NCBI GenBank assembly: GCA_945888585.1
Contig: CAMDAI010000007.1
Coordinates: forward strand, 1 to 17,302
DNA length: 17,302 nt
Direction of reading: 5' to 3'
From: Rickettsia typhi
Lineage (GTDB): Bacteria > Pseudomonadota > Alphaproteobacteria > Rickettsiales > UBA1997
In this document: piece after piece, positions 7,388 to 15,443 of the stretch
Layout: each line of letters starts with the position of its first letter
Position numbering within the stretch: the stretch's first letter is position 1
Position numbers and translations under genes: made by a program
The notes under the pieces: generated by a model
Seen by the model: the letters and a program-made list of their open reading frames with translations, nothing else
Told to the model about the DNA's origin: nothing
Databases searched by the model: none

Positions 7388-7406
7388 GGCTTCAAGGGAT
7401 GAAGCC
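7388..7406 (+). terminator. Weak terminator hairpin after the oxidoreductase gene
   Basis: GGCTTCA (7388-7394) pairs with TGAAGCC (7400-7406) around the loop AGGGA. The sequence after it (GCTATATTTAATT) has no solid T-run, and a T-run precedes the stem, so termination strength is uncertain. It sits between the oxidoreductase and the convergent tRNA-Pro and may serve both. Confidence 0.4.
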
Positions 7407-7418
7407 GCTATATTTAAT

Positions 7419-7495
<77 letters not shown>

Positions 7496-7578
7496 ATCCT
7501 TGAAATTTGCTTGAAATTTTCTAGTGAGAAATTATAAAATAAGCAAAGAGCCACATATAAAACCAATAAATAATCGAA

Positions 7579-7887
7579 ATGTCAATAGTATTACCAAGTC
7601 TTTTGCGAATAATCTCGCTATCGTTACTTTTTATTCTAATCAATATAATGCTATCTAAAGTTTGTTTTGCTTGGAGTGGCTATGATTATCAAAATAATGC
7701 TGTTATTGAAATAGAATCAGGAAATTTGGTTAGGGAAGGTAGCATCATTAAAATTTATGACTGGAAAAAAGATGAATATCATAATGTTGAAATAAAGATG
7801 ATCGATGGTAATTTTTCTGGAACTAAAATGGAGGTTTATGATTTTGATGATAAAAGAACTAGATTTCTTGAAATGAATGCCGAGTAA
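7579..7887 (+). CDS. Small secreted protein, DUF5334-like
   Basis: The 102-residue product has a signal peptide: Arg10, a hydrophobic core (about 11-25, IISLSLLFILINIML) and a likely cleavage after VCFA at residue 31, leaving about 71 residues in the periplasm. The mature part starts WSGYDYQN and repeats a unit with Tyr-Asp-aromatic three times (GYDYQNNAVIEIE, IYDWKKDEYHNVEI, VYDFDDKRTRFLEM), with NLVREG between. This matches my memory of the DUF5334 family, small exported proteins of unknown function. There is no lipobox or catalytic motif. It stands alone between the tRNA-Pro and the convergent amidase gene, with a hairpin just after its stop. Confidence 0.75.
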   Translation: MSIVLPSLLRIISLSLLFILINIMLSKVCFAWSGYDYQNNAVIEIESGNLVREGSIIKIYDWKKDEYHNVEIKMIDGNFSGTKMEVYDFDDKRTRFLEMNAE

Positions 7888-7888
7888 C

Positions 7889-7917
7889 ATTAAATCTTAT
7901 TTTTAATGAGATTTAAT
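7889..7917. terminator. Hairpin between DUF5334-like gene and amidase gene
   Basis: ATTAAATCT (7889-7897) pairs with AGATTTAAT (7909-7917) around an 11-base loop, directly after the TAA at 7887. The stem is AT-rich and the T-run is poor, so it is a weak bidirectional terminator at best. Confidence 0.4.
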
Positions 7918-7988
7918 ATTGTAAGAAACCTTGTTTTTTGGTTGCTAAGAAAAGTAAAAGCATAATTGAAAATAATATAATTTATTTT

Positions 7989-9299
7989 TTACAATTCTTT
8001 TACTTTGCTAAAATAAACTTCGATTGCCTTTACTAAAGATTTAGAAATTCTTTCCCTATGTTCTAAGCTATTTAAAGTTCTTTCCTCATATTTATTGGAT
8101 AAATAGCCAATTTCAATTAGAACTGCAGGAATGTCTGGAGCAGTTAAAACTCTAAATCCAGCAAAACGATGAGTGTTTTGCAAAACTGTAACACTATTTA
8201 AATTAAGATATTTAATTGCCAATTCAGCAAATTTTGCCGAATCATTCATGCTGTTTCTTTGAGCTAAATTAATTAACGTTTTAAGAACATCATCATCATT
8301 GGTTTTTGAAAAATCGGCCCCGCCAATTATATCAGATCTATTTTCTTTTTGAGCTAGTCTTTCTGCTTGTTTATCAGAAGAATTTTCTGACAAGGTATAA
8401 ATTGAAAGGCCTTTAGTTTCAGTATCAACCGCTGAGTCAGCATGAACTGAAATAAATAAATTTGCTTTTAATTTTCTTGATTTAGAAACTCTTTCATCAA
8501 GCGGAATAAAAAAATCAGAATCTCTAGTTAAAAAAGTTTTAAATTTTCCGGTTTCATCTAGGGTTCTTTTAATCTCGTGAGCATAAGCTAAAGTAACATT
8601 TTTTTCTTTAGTTCTGGCATAATTTCCGATTGTTCCAGGATCTTTTCCGCCATGTCCGGCATCAATTACAATAACTGGAATGATTAATTTTCTTTCAATT
8701 GTTTCTGAGGCTTCTTCCAGCTCTGTTTTTTTTCTGATTTTATATCTGATTACGCCCGCTTCCGGATCGGATTCGGATAAAATTTCATCAGCAATTTTGC
8801 TATTTAGGGGACTTAAAACATATTTTGGTTTATTATTTTTATTCAAAGAGGTTTCCATATTGGAAATAATTTCTTTTTTGATGTTTGGTTTGGTGGTTAG
8901 TTTAGATCCAGTAAAATCAATAACTAATCGATAACTTTTTTTGGAATTATCTGGTTTTAGAATGCTAGATTGATTAATTTTAATTTTATTATTTAAGTCA
9001 ATTTTAATTTTTAAATCGTTAACGGAATTAGTGCTGGTTGTAATTTTTTTAAATAACTCATGATTAAGATTTATTTGAGTAGAAGAGCGGCAATCTTGAA
9101 TATCAATTATTAACTGTAATGGCTTAGAAGTTGTAAAAACACGATATTTAGGAAATTTTTCCAATTCAAAAACAATACGAGTTTTGCCAGAATTTTCACC
9201 GACAGAACTTTTAATTAGTTTATTGGCAAAGCAGTTTTTGTTTATTAGAACTAGAGAAGAAAAAAAGAATAGATAAAAGAATATTTGTTTTATTCTCAT
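7989..9299 (-). CDS. amiC: N-acetylmuramoyl-L-alanine amidase (AMIN + Amidase_3)
   Basis: This zinc amidase cuts the bond between MurNAc and the stem peptide in the periplasm, usually at septation. With the start at ATG 9299 it has 436 residues: a signal peptide (IFFYLFFFSSLVLI, cleavage near residue 25), an AMIN domain (about 27-130), a linker (about 135-205) and the Amidase_3 domain (about 208-430). Zinc and catalytic residues are His216 (DAGHGGKDPG), Glu232, His286 (ISVHAD) and Glu396 (VLIEIGYLSN). An ATG at 9311 is possible, but TGGGA sits six bases ahead of 9299, and that start shares a base with the tsaD stop (TAATG), which suggests translational coupling. The exact amiA/B/C name is uncertain. 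Confidence 0.93.
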   Translation of the reverse strand: MRIKQIFFYLFFFSSLVLINKNCFANKLIKSSVGENSGKTRIVFELEKFPKYRVFTTSKPLQLIIDIQDCRSSTQINLNHELFKKITTSTNSVNDLKIKIDLNNKIKINQSSILKPDNSKKSYRLVIDFTGSKLTTKPNIKKEIISNMETSLNKNNKPKYVLSPLNSKIADEILSESDPEAGVIRYKIRKKTELEEASETIERKLIIPVIVIDAGHGGKDPGTIGNYARTKEKNVTLAYAHEIKRTLDETGKFKTFLTRDSDFFIPLDERVSKSRKLKANLFISVHADSAVDTETKGLSIYTLSENSSDKQAERLAQKENRSDIIGGADFSKTNDDDVLKTLINLAQRNSMNDSAKFAELAIKYLNLNSVTVLQNTHRFAGFRVLTAPDIPAVLIEIGYLSNKYEERTLNSLEHRERISKSLVKAIEVYFSKVKEL

Positions 9300-10339
9300 T
9301 ACAAATCCCATCGGGCTTTAGGTTTAAAATCAAGCTGATCAATCATATTTAATTGTAATCTTTCGATACCAACCCAAGCCACCATTGCTGCATTGTCGGT
9401 GCATAATTTAACTGGTGGTGCAATAGTATTCATATTAAATTCTTTTTTAACAAAATCTGATATTTTTTGATAAATATATCTATTGGCAGCAACGCCGCCG
9501 GCAATAACTAAATTATCAACTCCTAAATTATTCTCTCTAATAATATTTTTAATTCTATTTGTAATAATTCCAACCACAGTTTTTTGAAAAGAAGCGCTAA
9601 TATCACAAATATCGATTTCACTTAATTTATGATTTGAAGAATAATGATCATAATTTACACTGGTAAGTTTTTCAATTTCACGTCTCACTGCTGTTTTTAA
9701 TCCGGAAAAAGAAAAATTAAATTTATCAGAAGAGTTAATTAATGGTTTAGGAAAATTAAATCTGTTTTCGTTTCCCATTACGGCCATTTTTTCTATTTTT
9801 GGACCGCCAGGATAGTCAAGTCCAATCATTGATGCTACTTTATCAAATGCTTCTCCTAATGCATCATCTATAGTTGATCCTAATTTTTTATACTGACCGA
9901 CTCCACTGCAAAGCAGTATTTGACAATGTCCACCAGAAACAAGTAATATTAAATAAGGAAATTTAATATCGCTAGTTAAGCGTGAGGTTAGGGCATGAGC
10001 TTCTAAATGATTAACTGCAATAAATGGTTTTTTTTCAACGGAAGCGATTGCTTTAGCCATCATTACTCCAACAATTACTCCACCAATTAATCCTGGTCCG
10101 GCAGTAACGGCAATTCCATCAATATCTTTAAGTGATAGGTTGGTTTCTTTTAATGATTTTAAAATCATTTTATCCAAAATTTCAGCATGGCTTCGAGCTG
10201 CAATTTCGGGAACTACTCCGCCAAATTCGCGATGAATTTCAATTTGAGAAGAAATTAGATTACAGAGAATGTTTTTGTTACTATCTACTATGGCGACCGA
10301 AGTTTCATCACAGCTGGTCTCAATACCAAGTATTTTCAT
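9299..10339 (-). CDS. tsaD: tRNA threonylcarbamoyladenosine transferase subunit TsaD
   Basis: TsaD, with TsaB and TsaE, transfers the threonylcarbamoyl group to A37 of tRNAs that read ANN codons. The 346-residue product starts MKILGIETSCDETSVA, the standard family N-terminus, so ATG 10339 is chosen over one six codons upstream. The metal-binding pair is His111 and His115 (HLEAH); the ASKHA fold is shown by VSGGHCQ (about 140), DDALGEAFDK, FSFSGLKTA and VIAGGVAANR. Length is normal. The stop overlaps the start of the amidase gene by one base. There is a 108-base gap to tig with no clear terminator, so read-through from tig is possible. Confidence 0.97.
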   Translation of the reverse strand: MKILGIETSCDETSVAIVDSNKNILCNLISSQIEIHREFGGVVPEIAARSHAEILDKMILKSLKETNLSLKDIDGIAVTAGPGLIGGVIVGVMMAKAIASVEKKPFIAVNHLEAHALTSRLTSDIKFPYLILLVSGGHCQILLCSGVGQYKKLGSTIDDALGEAFDKVASMIGLDYPGGPKIEKMAVMGNENRFNFPKPLINSSDKFNFSFSGLKTAVRREIEKLTSVNYDHYSSNHKLSEIDICDISASFQKTVVGIITNRIKNIIRENNLGVDNLVIAGGVAANRYIYQKISDFVKKEFNMNTIAPPVKLCTDNAAMVAWVGIERLQLNMIDQLDFKPKARWDL

Positions 10340-10447
10340 AGATAGTTTTGATAACAATATTAACTCAGAGAAATTTTAACTTAAGTTCAAAAGATACAAA
10401 AGTTGAGAGAAGAAAATTATAAATTAATATTAATTAGCTAACGGTGT

Positions 10448-11791
10448 CTAAGCTTCAAAAGCTTTATTAAATTCTTTTTCAAAATCTTTTATTGAAAGTT
10501 TTTTATGTTCAACATTAGATTTTTCCATAATGAAGCTAACTACTTTTTCTTCCAGAATCGCTCCTCTAATTTCATCAATTGCGGCTGGATTTTTTTGATA
10601 ATATTCAATTACAAACTTTTCTTGGCCGGGAAATCCTGCAACTCTCTTATTGATTTCTTTCATCACATCATCTTGTTCAATTTTGATGTTATGTTTGCGG
10701 CTAAGTTCAGAGAGAATAATACCGCTACGAACCATTTTAATTGATTCTTTGCGTTTTTCTTCCTTGGCTTTTTCTTTTTCTTTATCGTTTTTGAATTTTT
10801 CTGGGTTGTGTTTTAATTCTGATTCGGTTTCAGCCCAGATTTTTTCTAAATGTTCTTCAACTAGGCCAGTTGGTAGATCGAAGTCATATTTTTTATTTAA
10901 GAAATCAAATAGTTCTTTTTTAAAAAAGTTTTTCGACATTGTTTCATAATTAGCAGAGATTTGCTCTTTTACTACTTCTTCCAATTTAACTAAACTTTCT
11001 AAGCCAAAATTATTTTTAACAAATTCATCATTAACTTCAGGTTTATTTGCTGATAATACTGAATTGATTTTAACATCAAATTCTGCAGCTTTTCCAGCAT
11101 ATTTATCATTATGATATTCTTTAGGAAATTTTACTTTAACCTTTACTTCATCACCGGCTTTTTTACCAACTAATTGATCTTCAAAATTATCAATAAAACT
11201 TTTACTGCCAAGTTCTAGTTGGTGATTTTGAGCACTACCACCTTCAAAGATTTCTTTATCAATTTTGCCGACATAATCAATATTTACGGCATTGCCAATT
11301 TTTGCTTTAGTATCCTTTGGTTGTTCATCCCATTTAGTAAAGCGCTTAACAATTTTATTAATTGATTCGTCAATATCAGTTTTAGTGATATCGGCATTTC
11401 TTTTAGCTAATTTAATTTTGGCTAGATCAATTTCTGGAACTTCAGGAAAAATTTCCATAGAAACATTATATTCAAAATCTTTCTTTGCTTCAAAAACTTT
11501 AACTTCAACTTTTGGAGTTAGGGCTAATTTTAAATTATTATCTTTAACAATTTTTTTAGAAGTTTCGTTAATGATTTTTTCTGATTCATCAGCCATTATT
11601 GAGGCTTCATATTTTTGTTTGATTATATTGGTTGGAACCTGACCAGTACGGAATCCATCTAATTTATAATTTTTTCTAACTTTTTCTACTACCTGATTAA
11701 TTTTTTCATCAATTAAAGAATATGGTACTGCAACCTGATATTCTTTTTTTAGTGGCTTATTTAAAATATTTTTAATTCTAACTTCTGACAT
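10448..11791 (-). CDS. tig: Trigger factor, ribosome-bound chaperone
   Basis: Trigger factor binds ribosomal protein L23 at the exit tunnel and holds nascent chains; it also has a peptidyl-prolyl isomerase domain. The 447-residue product has the N-terminal ribosome-binding signature GFRTGQVP (about 45-52), an FKBP-type domain (about 160-245; NIDYVGKIDKEIFEGG, FEDQLVGKKAGDEV) and a helical C-terminal chaperone domain rich in Lys and Glu. Length fits the family. It starts 19 bases after the tRNA-Leu end, with no promoter between, so the two are probably one transcript processed at the tRNA. It ends with TAG. Confidence 0.97.
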   Translation of the reverse strand: MSEVRIKNILNKPLKKEYQVAVPYSLIDEKINQVVEKVRKNYKLDGFRTGQVPTNIIKQKYEASIMADESEKIINETSKKIVKDNNLKLALTPKVEVKVFEAKKDFEYNVSMEIFPEVPEIDLAKIKLAKRNADITKTDIDESINKIVKRFTKWDEQPKDTKAKIGNAVNIDYVGKIDKEIFEGGSAQNHQLELGSKSFIDNFEDQLVGKKAGDEVKVKVKFPKEYHNDKYAGKAAEFDVKINSVLSANKPEVNDEFVKNNFGLESLVKLEEVVKEQISANYETMSKNFFKKELFDFLNKKYDFDLPTGLVEEHLEKIWAETESELKHNPEKFKNDKEKEKAKEEKRKESIKMVRSGIILSELSRKHNIKIEQDDVMKEINKRVAGFPGQEKFVIEYYQKNPAAIDEIRGAILEEKVVSFIMEKSNVEHKKLSIKDFEKEFNKAFEA

Positions 11792-11810
11792 TGATTTGAT
11801 TACAAATAAG

Positions 11811-11895
11811 TGGTGCGGATGGAGGGACTTGAACCCACATGCCGTGAGGCGCTAGATCCTAAGTCTAGTGCGTCTGCCAATTTCGCCACATCCGC
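11811..11895 (-). tRNA. tRNA-Leu (anticodon UAG)
   Basis: Read leftward, an 85-base class II tRNA runs from GCGGATG to CATCCGC, discriminator A and encoded CCA. The anticodon stem CTAGA/TCTAG holds the loop CTTAGGA, giving anticodon TAG. A variable arm (GCGCCTCACGGCAT region) and T arm GGTTCAAGTC are present. It lies directly ahead of tig on the same strand. Confidence 0.96.
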
Positions 11896-11920
11896 TAAGT
11901 TTTACGAGTGAGCGAGGTAT

Positions 11921-11947
11921 ATTATAATAGTGTTTTTTATAAATCAA
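11921..11947 (-). promoter_or_regulatory. Promoter for tRNA-Leu and tig
   Basis: On the leftward strand, TTGATT (11947-11942) and a perfect TATAAT (11926-11921) are 15 bases apart, a little short of the ideal 17. The start would fall near 11914, about 19 bases before the tRNA. No other promoter is seen between tRNA-Leu and tig. Confidence 0.5.
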
Positions 11948-11979
11948 TTTCAAAAGCTCATAATTATTAAAGCAAAGCC

Positions 11980-12008
11980 TTGTTAATTAGTTTTTAGGGT
12001 TTTAACAT
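11980..12008 (+). promoter_or_regulatory. Predicted promoter for pal
   Basis: TTGTTA (11980-11985) and TAACAT (12003-12008) are 17 bases apart, four of six matches each to the sigma-70 consensus. The start would fall near 12015, about 43 bases before the pal ATG. No Shine-Dalgarno sequence is visible in the leader. Confidence 0.4.
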
Positions 12009-12057
12009 CGCGGGTTCACCATTTCTTTAAGTTTTATTAATTAAATTTTGATCTTTT

Positions 12058-12537
12058 ATGTTTAATAAAAAAATCTTTTCGGCCATTACTTTTGCTGTAT
12101 TGCTTTCAGCCTGTCAAAGCAAAACTTCAAATGATAATCTGGTATCTGATAATGCCGCTCCTTCTCCTATAGGTATGCAATATAAAGTTGCTAAGATCAC
12201 AGATGATAAACTTGCAGAAAATACTATATATTTCGACTATAACAGTGATAAATTATTAAAAGATGGTAAGGAAATATTAAATAACCAAGCTAAATGGTTA
12301 AAAGATAATTCTGATGCTAGAATTACAGTTGAAGGTCATTGCGATCAAAGAGGTAGCAAAGAATTTAACTATGCTTTAGGTAAAAAAAGAGCAGTTGCTG
12401 CTAAGAAATATCTGATTGAAAAAGGTGTTAATTCATCAAAAATCAGAGTTGTAACTTATGGCAAAGATCGTCCAGCTGTTAAAGGTGAAGGCGAAGAAGT
12501 TTGGGCTAAAAACAGAAGAGTTATTGTAGCTAAATAG
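12058..12537 (+). CDS. pal: Peptidoglycan-associated lipoprotein Pal
   Basis: Pal is an outer-membrane lipoprotein that grips peptidoglycan and works with TolB and TolQRA to keep the envelope joined during division. The 159-residue product has a lipoprotein signal with lipobox LLSAC and acylated Cys19, a short linker (20-52), and an OmpA-like domain (about 55-159) with IYFDYNSDKL, VEGHCDQRGSKEFNYALGKKRA (the Asp and Arg that bind diaminopimelate) and NRRVIVAK at the end. Length is typical. In many alphaproteobacteria pal follows tolB, but here tolB is not next to it. A strong hairpin follows the TAG stop. Confidence 0.95.
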   Translation: MFNKKIFSAITFAVLLSACQSKTSNDNLVSDNAAPSPIGMQYKVAKITDDKLAENTIYFDYNSDKLLKDGKEILNNQAKWLKDNSDARITVEGHCDQRGSKEFNYALGKKRAVAAKKYLIEKGVNSSKIRVVTYGKDRPAVKGEGEEVWAKNRRVIVAK

Positions 12538-12552
12538 TTTTAACGTCTAAAT

Positions 12553-12591
12553 TAAATGGAAAGAGTAATAAATTTATACTCTTTCCATTTA
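12553..12591. terminator. Bidirectional terminator between pal and the convergent phosphatase gene
   Basis: A perfect 15-bp stem, 12553-12567 with 12577-12591 (ATGGAAAGAGTA pairs with TACTCTTTCCAT), encloses a nine-base AT-rich loop. It fills the gap between convergent stops at 12537 and 12595. T-rich flanks are modest on both strands. Confidence 0.7.
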
Positions 12592-12594
12592 GTA

Positions 12595-13374
12595 TTAAAT
12601 TTTGGCCAAAAAAGAGTGGTTAATAAAATTCTCTTTGCGATATTCTAAATCCTTTTTGTAATCAATATCCATTACTATTCCACCACATCCCAAGATTAGA
12701 GCCTGACCAGCAGCAGTATCCCATTCCATTGATCTTCTAAAATGTAGGTACAGATCAGCTTTGTTTTCTATAATATAACAAAATTTTAAGGAAGAACTTA
12801 CCTTATTTATTTTTAAATTTTCTTCTGATTTTAGATGGTTTATTATGTAATTGGTAAGTTCAGAGCTATTATGTTCACTGCCGGAAATAATAATAAATTC
12901 TTCATCATTTCTTAATTTTTTAGTTAAGATTTCATGATGATTTTGATTAGTTAAATATTTAATAGTTTGCCCATTTTCATTATTATAATAAAGAGGAGCT
13001 TCTTTAATTGCTGGTGCAAAAATAATACCAAATATTGGTTTATTATTTTCAATTAGGCCGATATTTACAGTAAATTCAGGATTAGTGTTGGCAAAACTTT
13101 TAGTTCCGTCAATTGGATCAATTAGCCAGAATTTTTTACTTAAAGCTTTACGGTTTTGACCTTCTTCGCAAATTATATCAATTTCTGGAAATTCTTTTTT
13201 GAGATTCATTCCAATAAAATTACTAATTTCAATATCAGCATTGGTAACTGGAGAATCGTCGGATTTTTTATTGATCTGTAAATTTTTACTACCAAAATGA
13301 GACATTGCAATTTTTCCAGCCTCCTTAGTAATATCTATTAAAAGATTAATTTCATTTTTATTAAGAATGGTCAT
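12595..13374 (-). CDS. cysQ: Inositol-monophosphatase-family phosphatase, CysQ-like
   Basis: The product is a Mg2+-dependent, Li+-sensitive type of phosphatase; the best guess is 3'(2'),5'-bisphosphate nucleotidase, which clears pAp. With ATG 13374 it has 259 residues. Metal-site motifs are Glu70-Glu71 (CEEG), WLIDPIDGTKSF (83-94, Asp86 and Asp89) and EWDTAAGQALI near the C-terminus, so the three-motif set is complete. A TTG at 13401 would add nine residues but has no ribosome binding site. Other family members (SuhB-like inositol phosphatase) cannot be ruled out, though the spacing WLIDPIDGTKSF favours CysQ. It is divergent from the RDD gene with a 53-bp gap. Confidence 0.88.
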   Translation of the reverse strand: MTILNKNEINLLIDITKEAGKIAMSHFGSKNLQINKKSDDSPVTNADIEISNFIGMNLKKEFPEIDIICEEGQNRKALSKKFWLIDPIDGTKSFANTNPEFTVNIGLIENNKPIFGIIFAPAIKEAPLYYNNENGQTIKYLTNQNHHEILTKKLRNDEEFIIISGSEHNSSELTNYIINHLKSEENLKINKVSSSLKFCYIIENKADLYLHFRRSMEWDTAAGQALILGCGGIVMDIDYKKDLEYRKENFINHSFLAKI

Positions 13375-13427
13375 AGTTGGGGATATATGCTGAATTGCCA
13401 AGTTTTAAATACTAAATACTATTACAT

Positions 13428-14075
13428 ATGGAAAACAAATCACAAGATATATATATAAGTTCTTTTAGAAGAGGAGCCGCGGCAGCTGTTGATATTTTGG
13501 TTGTTGCTTTTTTAAGAATTTTGTTTGCCCAAATTAATGGCATATTATGGTTTAATGATCAAATTCTTCAATTTCAGAATGATTTTGAAGCTAAATTTAG
13601 TACTAGAATTATTGGTCATAGTCCTGAGCATGTTGAGTTTTTGCTTCATCATCCAATCGTTAAAATGACCATAATTTTTTATATTGGTATAGTTTTGGTT
13701 GGCGCTTTTTATCATGCTTTATTAAATTCTTCATCTTGGTGTGCTACTTTAGGAAAAAGAATAATGAATATAGTTTTGGTAAAAAATGAAGGTAAGAGAA
13801 TGACTATTTTAAATGGGTTTAGTCATTACTTTCTTTCAATTGTTCCATGGATTTTTATGATTTATATCCTGATTTATCAAGGTTATCACGCAGCTACCAT
13901 TTATGAATCTATCAGTGGAAATGTTTTTAATTTAATGTTTGGGATTATCTCAGTAACTTGGATTAATATTCATTTTATTACCAAGAAAAAAATTACTGTT
14001 CAGGATATAATTGTCGGAACTACAATGGCTGAAGGTAGAATTGGTGGAGCTTATCCTAAATGGTCAAAAAATTAA
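13428..14075 (+). CDS. RDD-family membrane protein
   Basis: The 215-residue product carries the RDD domain: Arg-rich start RRGAAAAVDI (14-24; first helix with Arg and Asp), then helices at about 21-38, 76-98, 127-150 and 163-185, with the conserved LGKRIMNIVLVK loop (about 106-117) and the C-terminal DIIVGTTMAEG. RDD proteins are inner-membrane proteins of mostly unknown role; transport has been proposed for some. The length is usual. No signal peptide and no Shine-Dalgarno sequence before ATG 13428. Its last 20 bases overlap the 3' end of the convergent phosphodiesterase gene. Confidence 0.85.
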   Translation: MENKSQDIYISSFRRGAAAAVDILVVAFLRILFAQINGILWFNDQILQFQNDFEAKFSTRIIGHSPEHVEFLLHHPIVKMTIIFYIGIVLVGAFYHALLNSSSWCATLGKRIMNIVLVKNEGKRMTILNGFSHYFLSIVPWIFMIYILIYQGYHAATIYESISGNVFNLMFGIISVTWINIHFITKKKITVQDIIVGTTMAEGRIGGAYPKWSKN

Positions 14076-14706
14076 ATTTTGGAATTTTATCACCGGCTAT
14101 ATTTTGTACTCCAATTTTAGCTAAATAATTAGCATTTTTATTATTATTTATTGTCCAGGCAAAAATTTCTATATTTTTGAAAATTTTAACAAAATTGGAA
14201 TCGATATTTTTATAATGAATTGATAAGCCAAAAATTTTATTTTTTTGTAGTTCCTGATAATATTTTTTGCGATCAGAAATTTTTAGCTTTTCTTTAACTG
14301 CTAAAATTTTAGCTTTTCTGAAATATTTTTTAATTATTTTATAAATTTCCAAAGCTTCAGTAAAATTAGTAATAAAAGGTGCGAAATTTAAATTATTTTG
14401 TTTAATTTTTAAATCTTTTGTAATTGCTTTAATTTGTTTTAAAGCTTTATCGCAATTGTTCCTATCCAGATTTTTAAAATCTAACCAATATTCCATTTTA
14501 TTTCCATATACCGCTAAATAATCATTTAATTTTAAAGATTTGTTTTGCGGTTGATCGTGACTTACAACTAATTCATTTTGAAAATACCAAATATCAAATT
14601 CAACTGCTTTAACTTTATTTTCAAAGGCATTTTTTAGAGCTAAAATGCTATTTTCCGGAGCATTTTTATTAACTAAGCCACGATGGGCAAAAAATTTGGA
14701 TTGCAT
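14056..14706 (-). CDS. Glycerophosphodiester phosphodiesterase-like protein
   Basis: Family members split glycerophosphodiesters into glycerol 3-phosphate and an alcohol. With ATG 14706 the product has 216 residues and shows the key set: HRG (His8-Arg9), APENS, EFDIW (Glu36, Asp38) and SHD (His50), all in the first quarter, as in the family. A later WTINNN near the C-terminus matches the strand W-T-x-N. No signal peptide is visible, so it is probably cytosolic, like UgpQ, though it is about 30 residues shorter. A TTG at 14721 would add five residues. The protein is very rich in Lys and Asn. Divergent from cutA; convergent overlap with the RDD gene. Confidence 0.85.
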   Translation of the reverse strand: MQSKFFAHRGLVNKNAPENSILALKNAFENKVKAVEFDIWYFQNELVVSHDQPQNKSLKLNDYLAVYGNKMEYWLDFKNLDRNNCDKALKQIKAITKDLKIKQNNLNFAPFITNFTEALEIYKIIKKYFRKAKILAVKEKLKISDRKKYYQELQKNKIFGLSIHYKNIDSNFVKIFKNIEIFAWTINNNKNANYLAKIGVQNIAGDKIPKFNFLTI

Positions 14707-14758
14707 ATTGTTTTTAATCAATAAAAAATTGGGGCTTTAGAATTAAAACATTCTACCC

Positions 14759-15079
14759 ATGAGAAATAAATTTTGTATAATAAAAACCACTTTTGCAGAT
14801 AAAAAAAATGCTAAGAATATAGCAAACTTGTTATTAAAGAAAAAGCTTATTGCTTGTGCTCAGATTGAGAAAATAGAAAGTATGTATTTTTGGGAAGATA
14901 AAATTGTTAACCAGAAAGAATTCAGCCTTTTGGTTAAAACAGTATCTAATAATTATAAAAAAATCGAAAAGCTAATTCTTGAAAACCATTCTTATAAAAT
15001 TCCACAAATTATTCAGATTCCAATTCAAGATGGTTTTGATGATTATTTATCATGGATTAATAGTGTTCTAGAGATTTAG
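14759..15079 (+). CDS. cutA: CutA1 divalent-cation tolerance protein
   Basis: The 106-residue product is a ferredoxin-like trimeric protein linked to divalent metal tolerance, cytosolic as no signal is present. Family marks are the N-terminal strand CIIKTTFADKKNAKNIA, LLKKKLIACAQI (about 25-36), SMYFWEDKI, LLVKTVSNNYKKIEKLI and HSYKIPQIIQIPI (about 76-88), in place of the usual HPYE-P-I. Length is standard. It begins at ATG 14759, 52 bases from the divergent phosphodiesterase start. The 364-base gap to rne follows. Confidence 0.93.
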   Translation: MRNKFCIIKTTFADKKNAKNIANLLLKKKLIACAQIEKIESMYFWEDKIVNQKEFSLLVKTVSNNYKKIEKLILENHSYKIPQIIQIPIQDGFDDYLSWINSVLEI

Positions 15080-15443
15080 TATGGTTTTGAACTGCTCAAA
15101 AAAATTTCTAAAAATTACTAGCAATATTGCAATTTATCTTATAAGGTTTTTTTTCGCTGCCAAGTGGGGTCAGCAAATTATAGACTTTTTTGCCTAACTT
15201 TAATGGTTATGGCGTGAAATTATGTAAATAATAGGACAGTTATTTAGTTGGATAAGATAAGTTTGATGTATGAATTCAAGATTTAGTTTTAAGAAGACCA
15301 AGCTACATGTAATATATCGGATTATTTCTTACACCTTTGAAATCCATGCGTAGTCTACTTGATTGAATTAAATACAAAAAGTAAGACAAATTTAAAATAC
15401 TAAAAAACAGTCCTTATTGGTTAACTTTTTAATAAGGAATAAA
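15080..15443 (+). other. Gap between cutA and rne, no gene seen
   Basis: No plausible coding frame was found on either strand. Near 15138-15154 a short palindrome CTTATAAG is followed by eight T, a possible weak terminator for cutA. At 15160-15184 the motif AGTGGGGTCAGCAAATTATA looks like the terminal sequence of some insertion sequences, and AATAGGACAG near 15228 resembles another; both are only resemblances. The end holds the rne leader with a hairpin over its ribosome binding site. No convincing promoter could be picked. Confidence 0.5.
15411..15438 (+). promoter_or_regulatory. Hairpin covering the rne ribosome binding site
   Basis: TCCTTATT (15411-15418) pairs perfectly with AATAAGGA (15431-15438) around a 12-base loop. 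The right arm contains the only Shine-Dalgarno sequence of rne, AAGGA (15434-15438), five bases before ATG 15444. Folding would block initiation. RNase E genes in enterobacteria control themselves through the 5' leader, so a role in feedback is plausible but is inference. Confidence 0.5.

Noticed and set aside
15290..15370. Leftward transposase remnant reading MDFKGVRNNPIYYM
   Set aside because: The match to IS6-type N-termini covers only about five residues and stops follow at once in frame.
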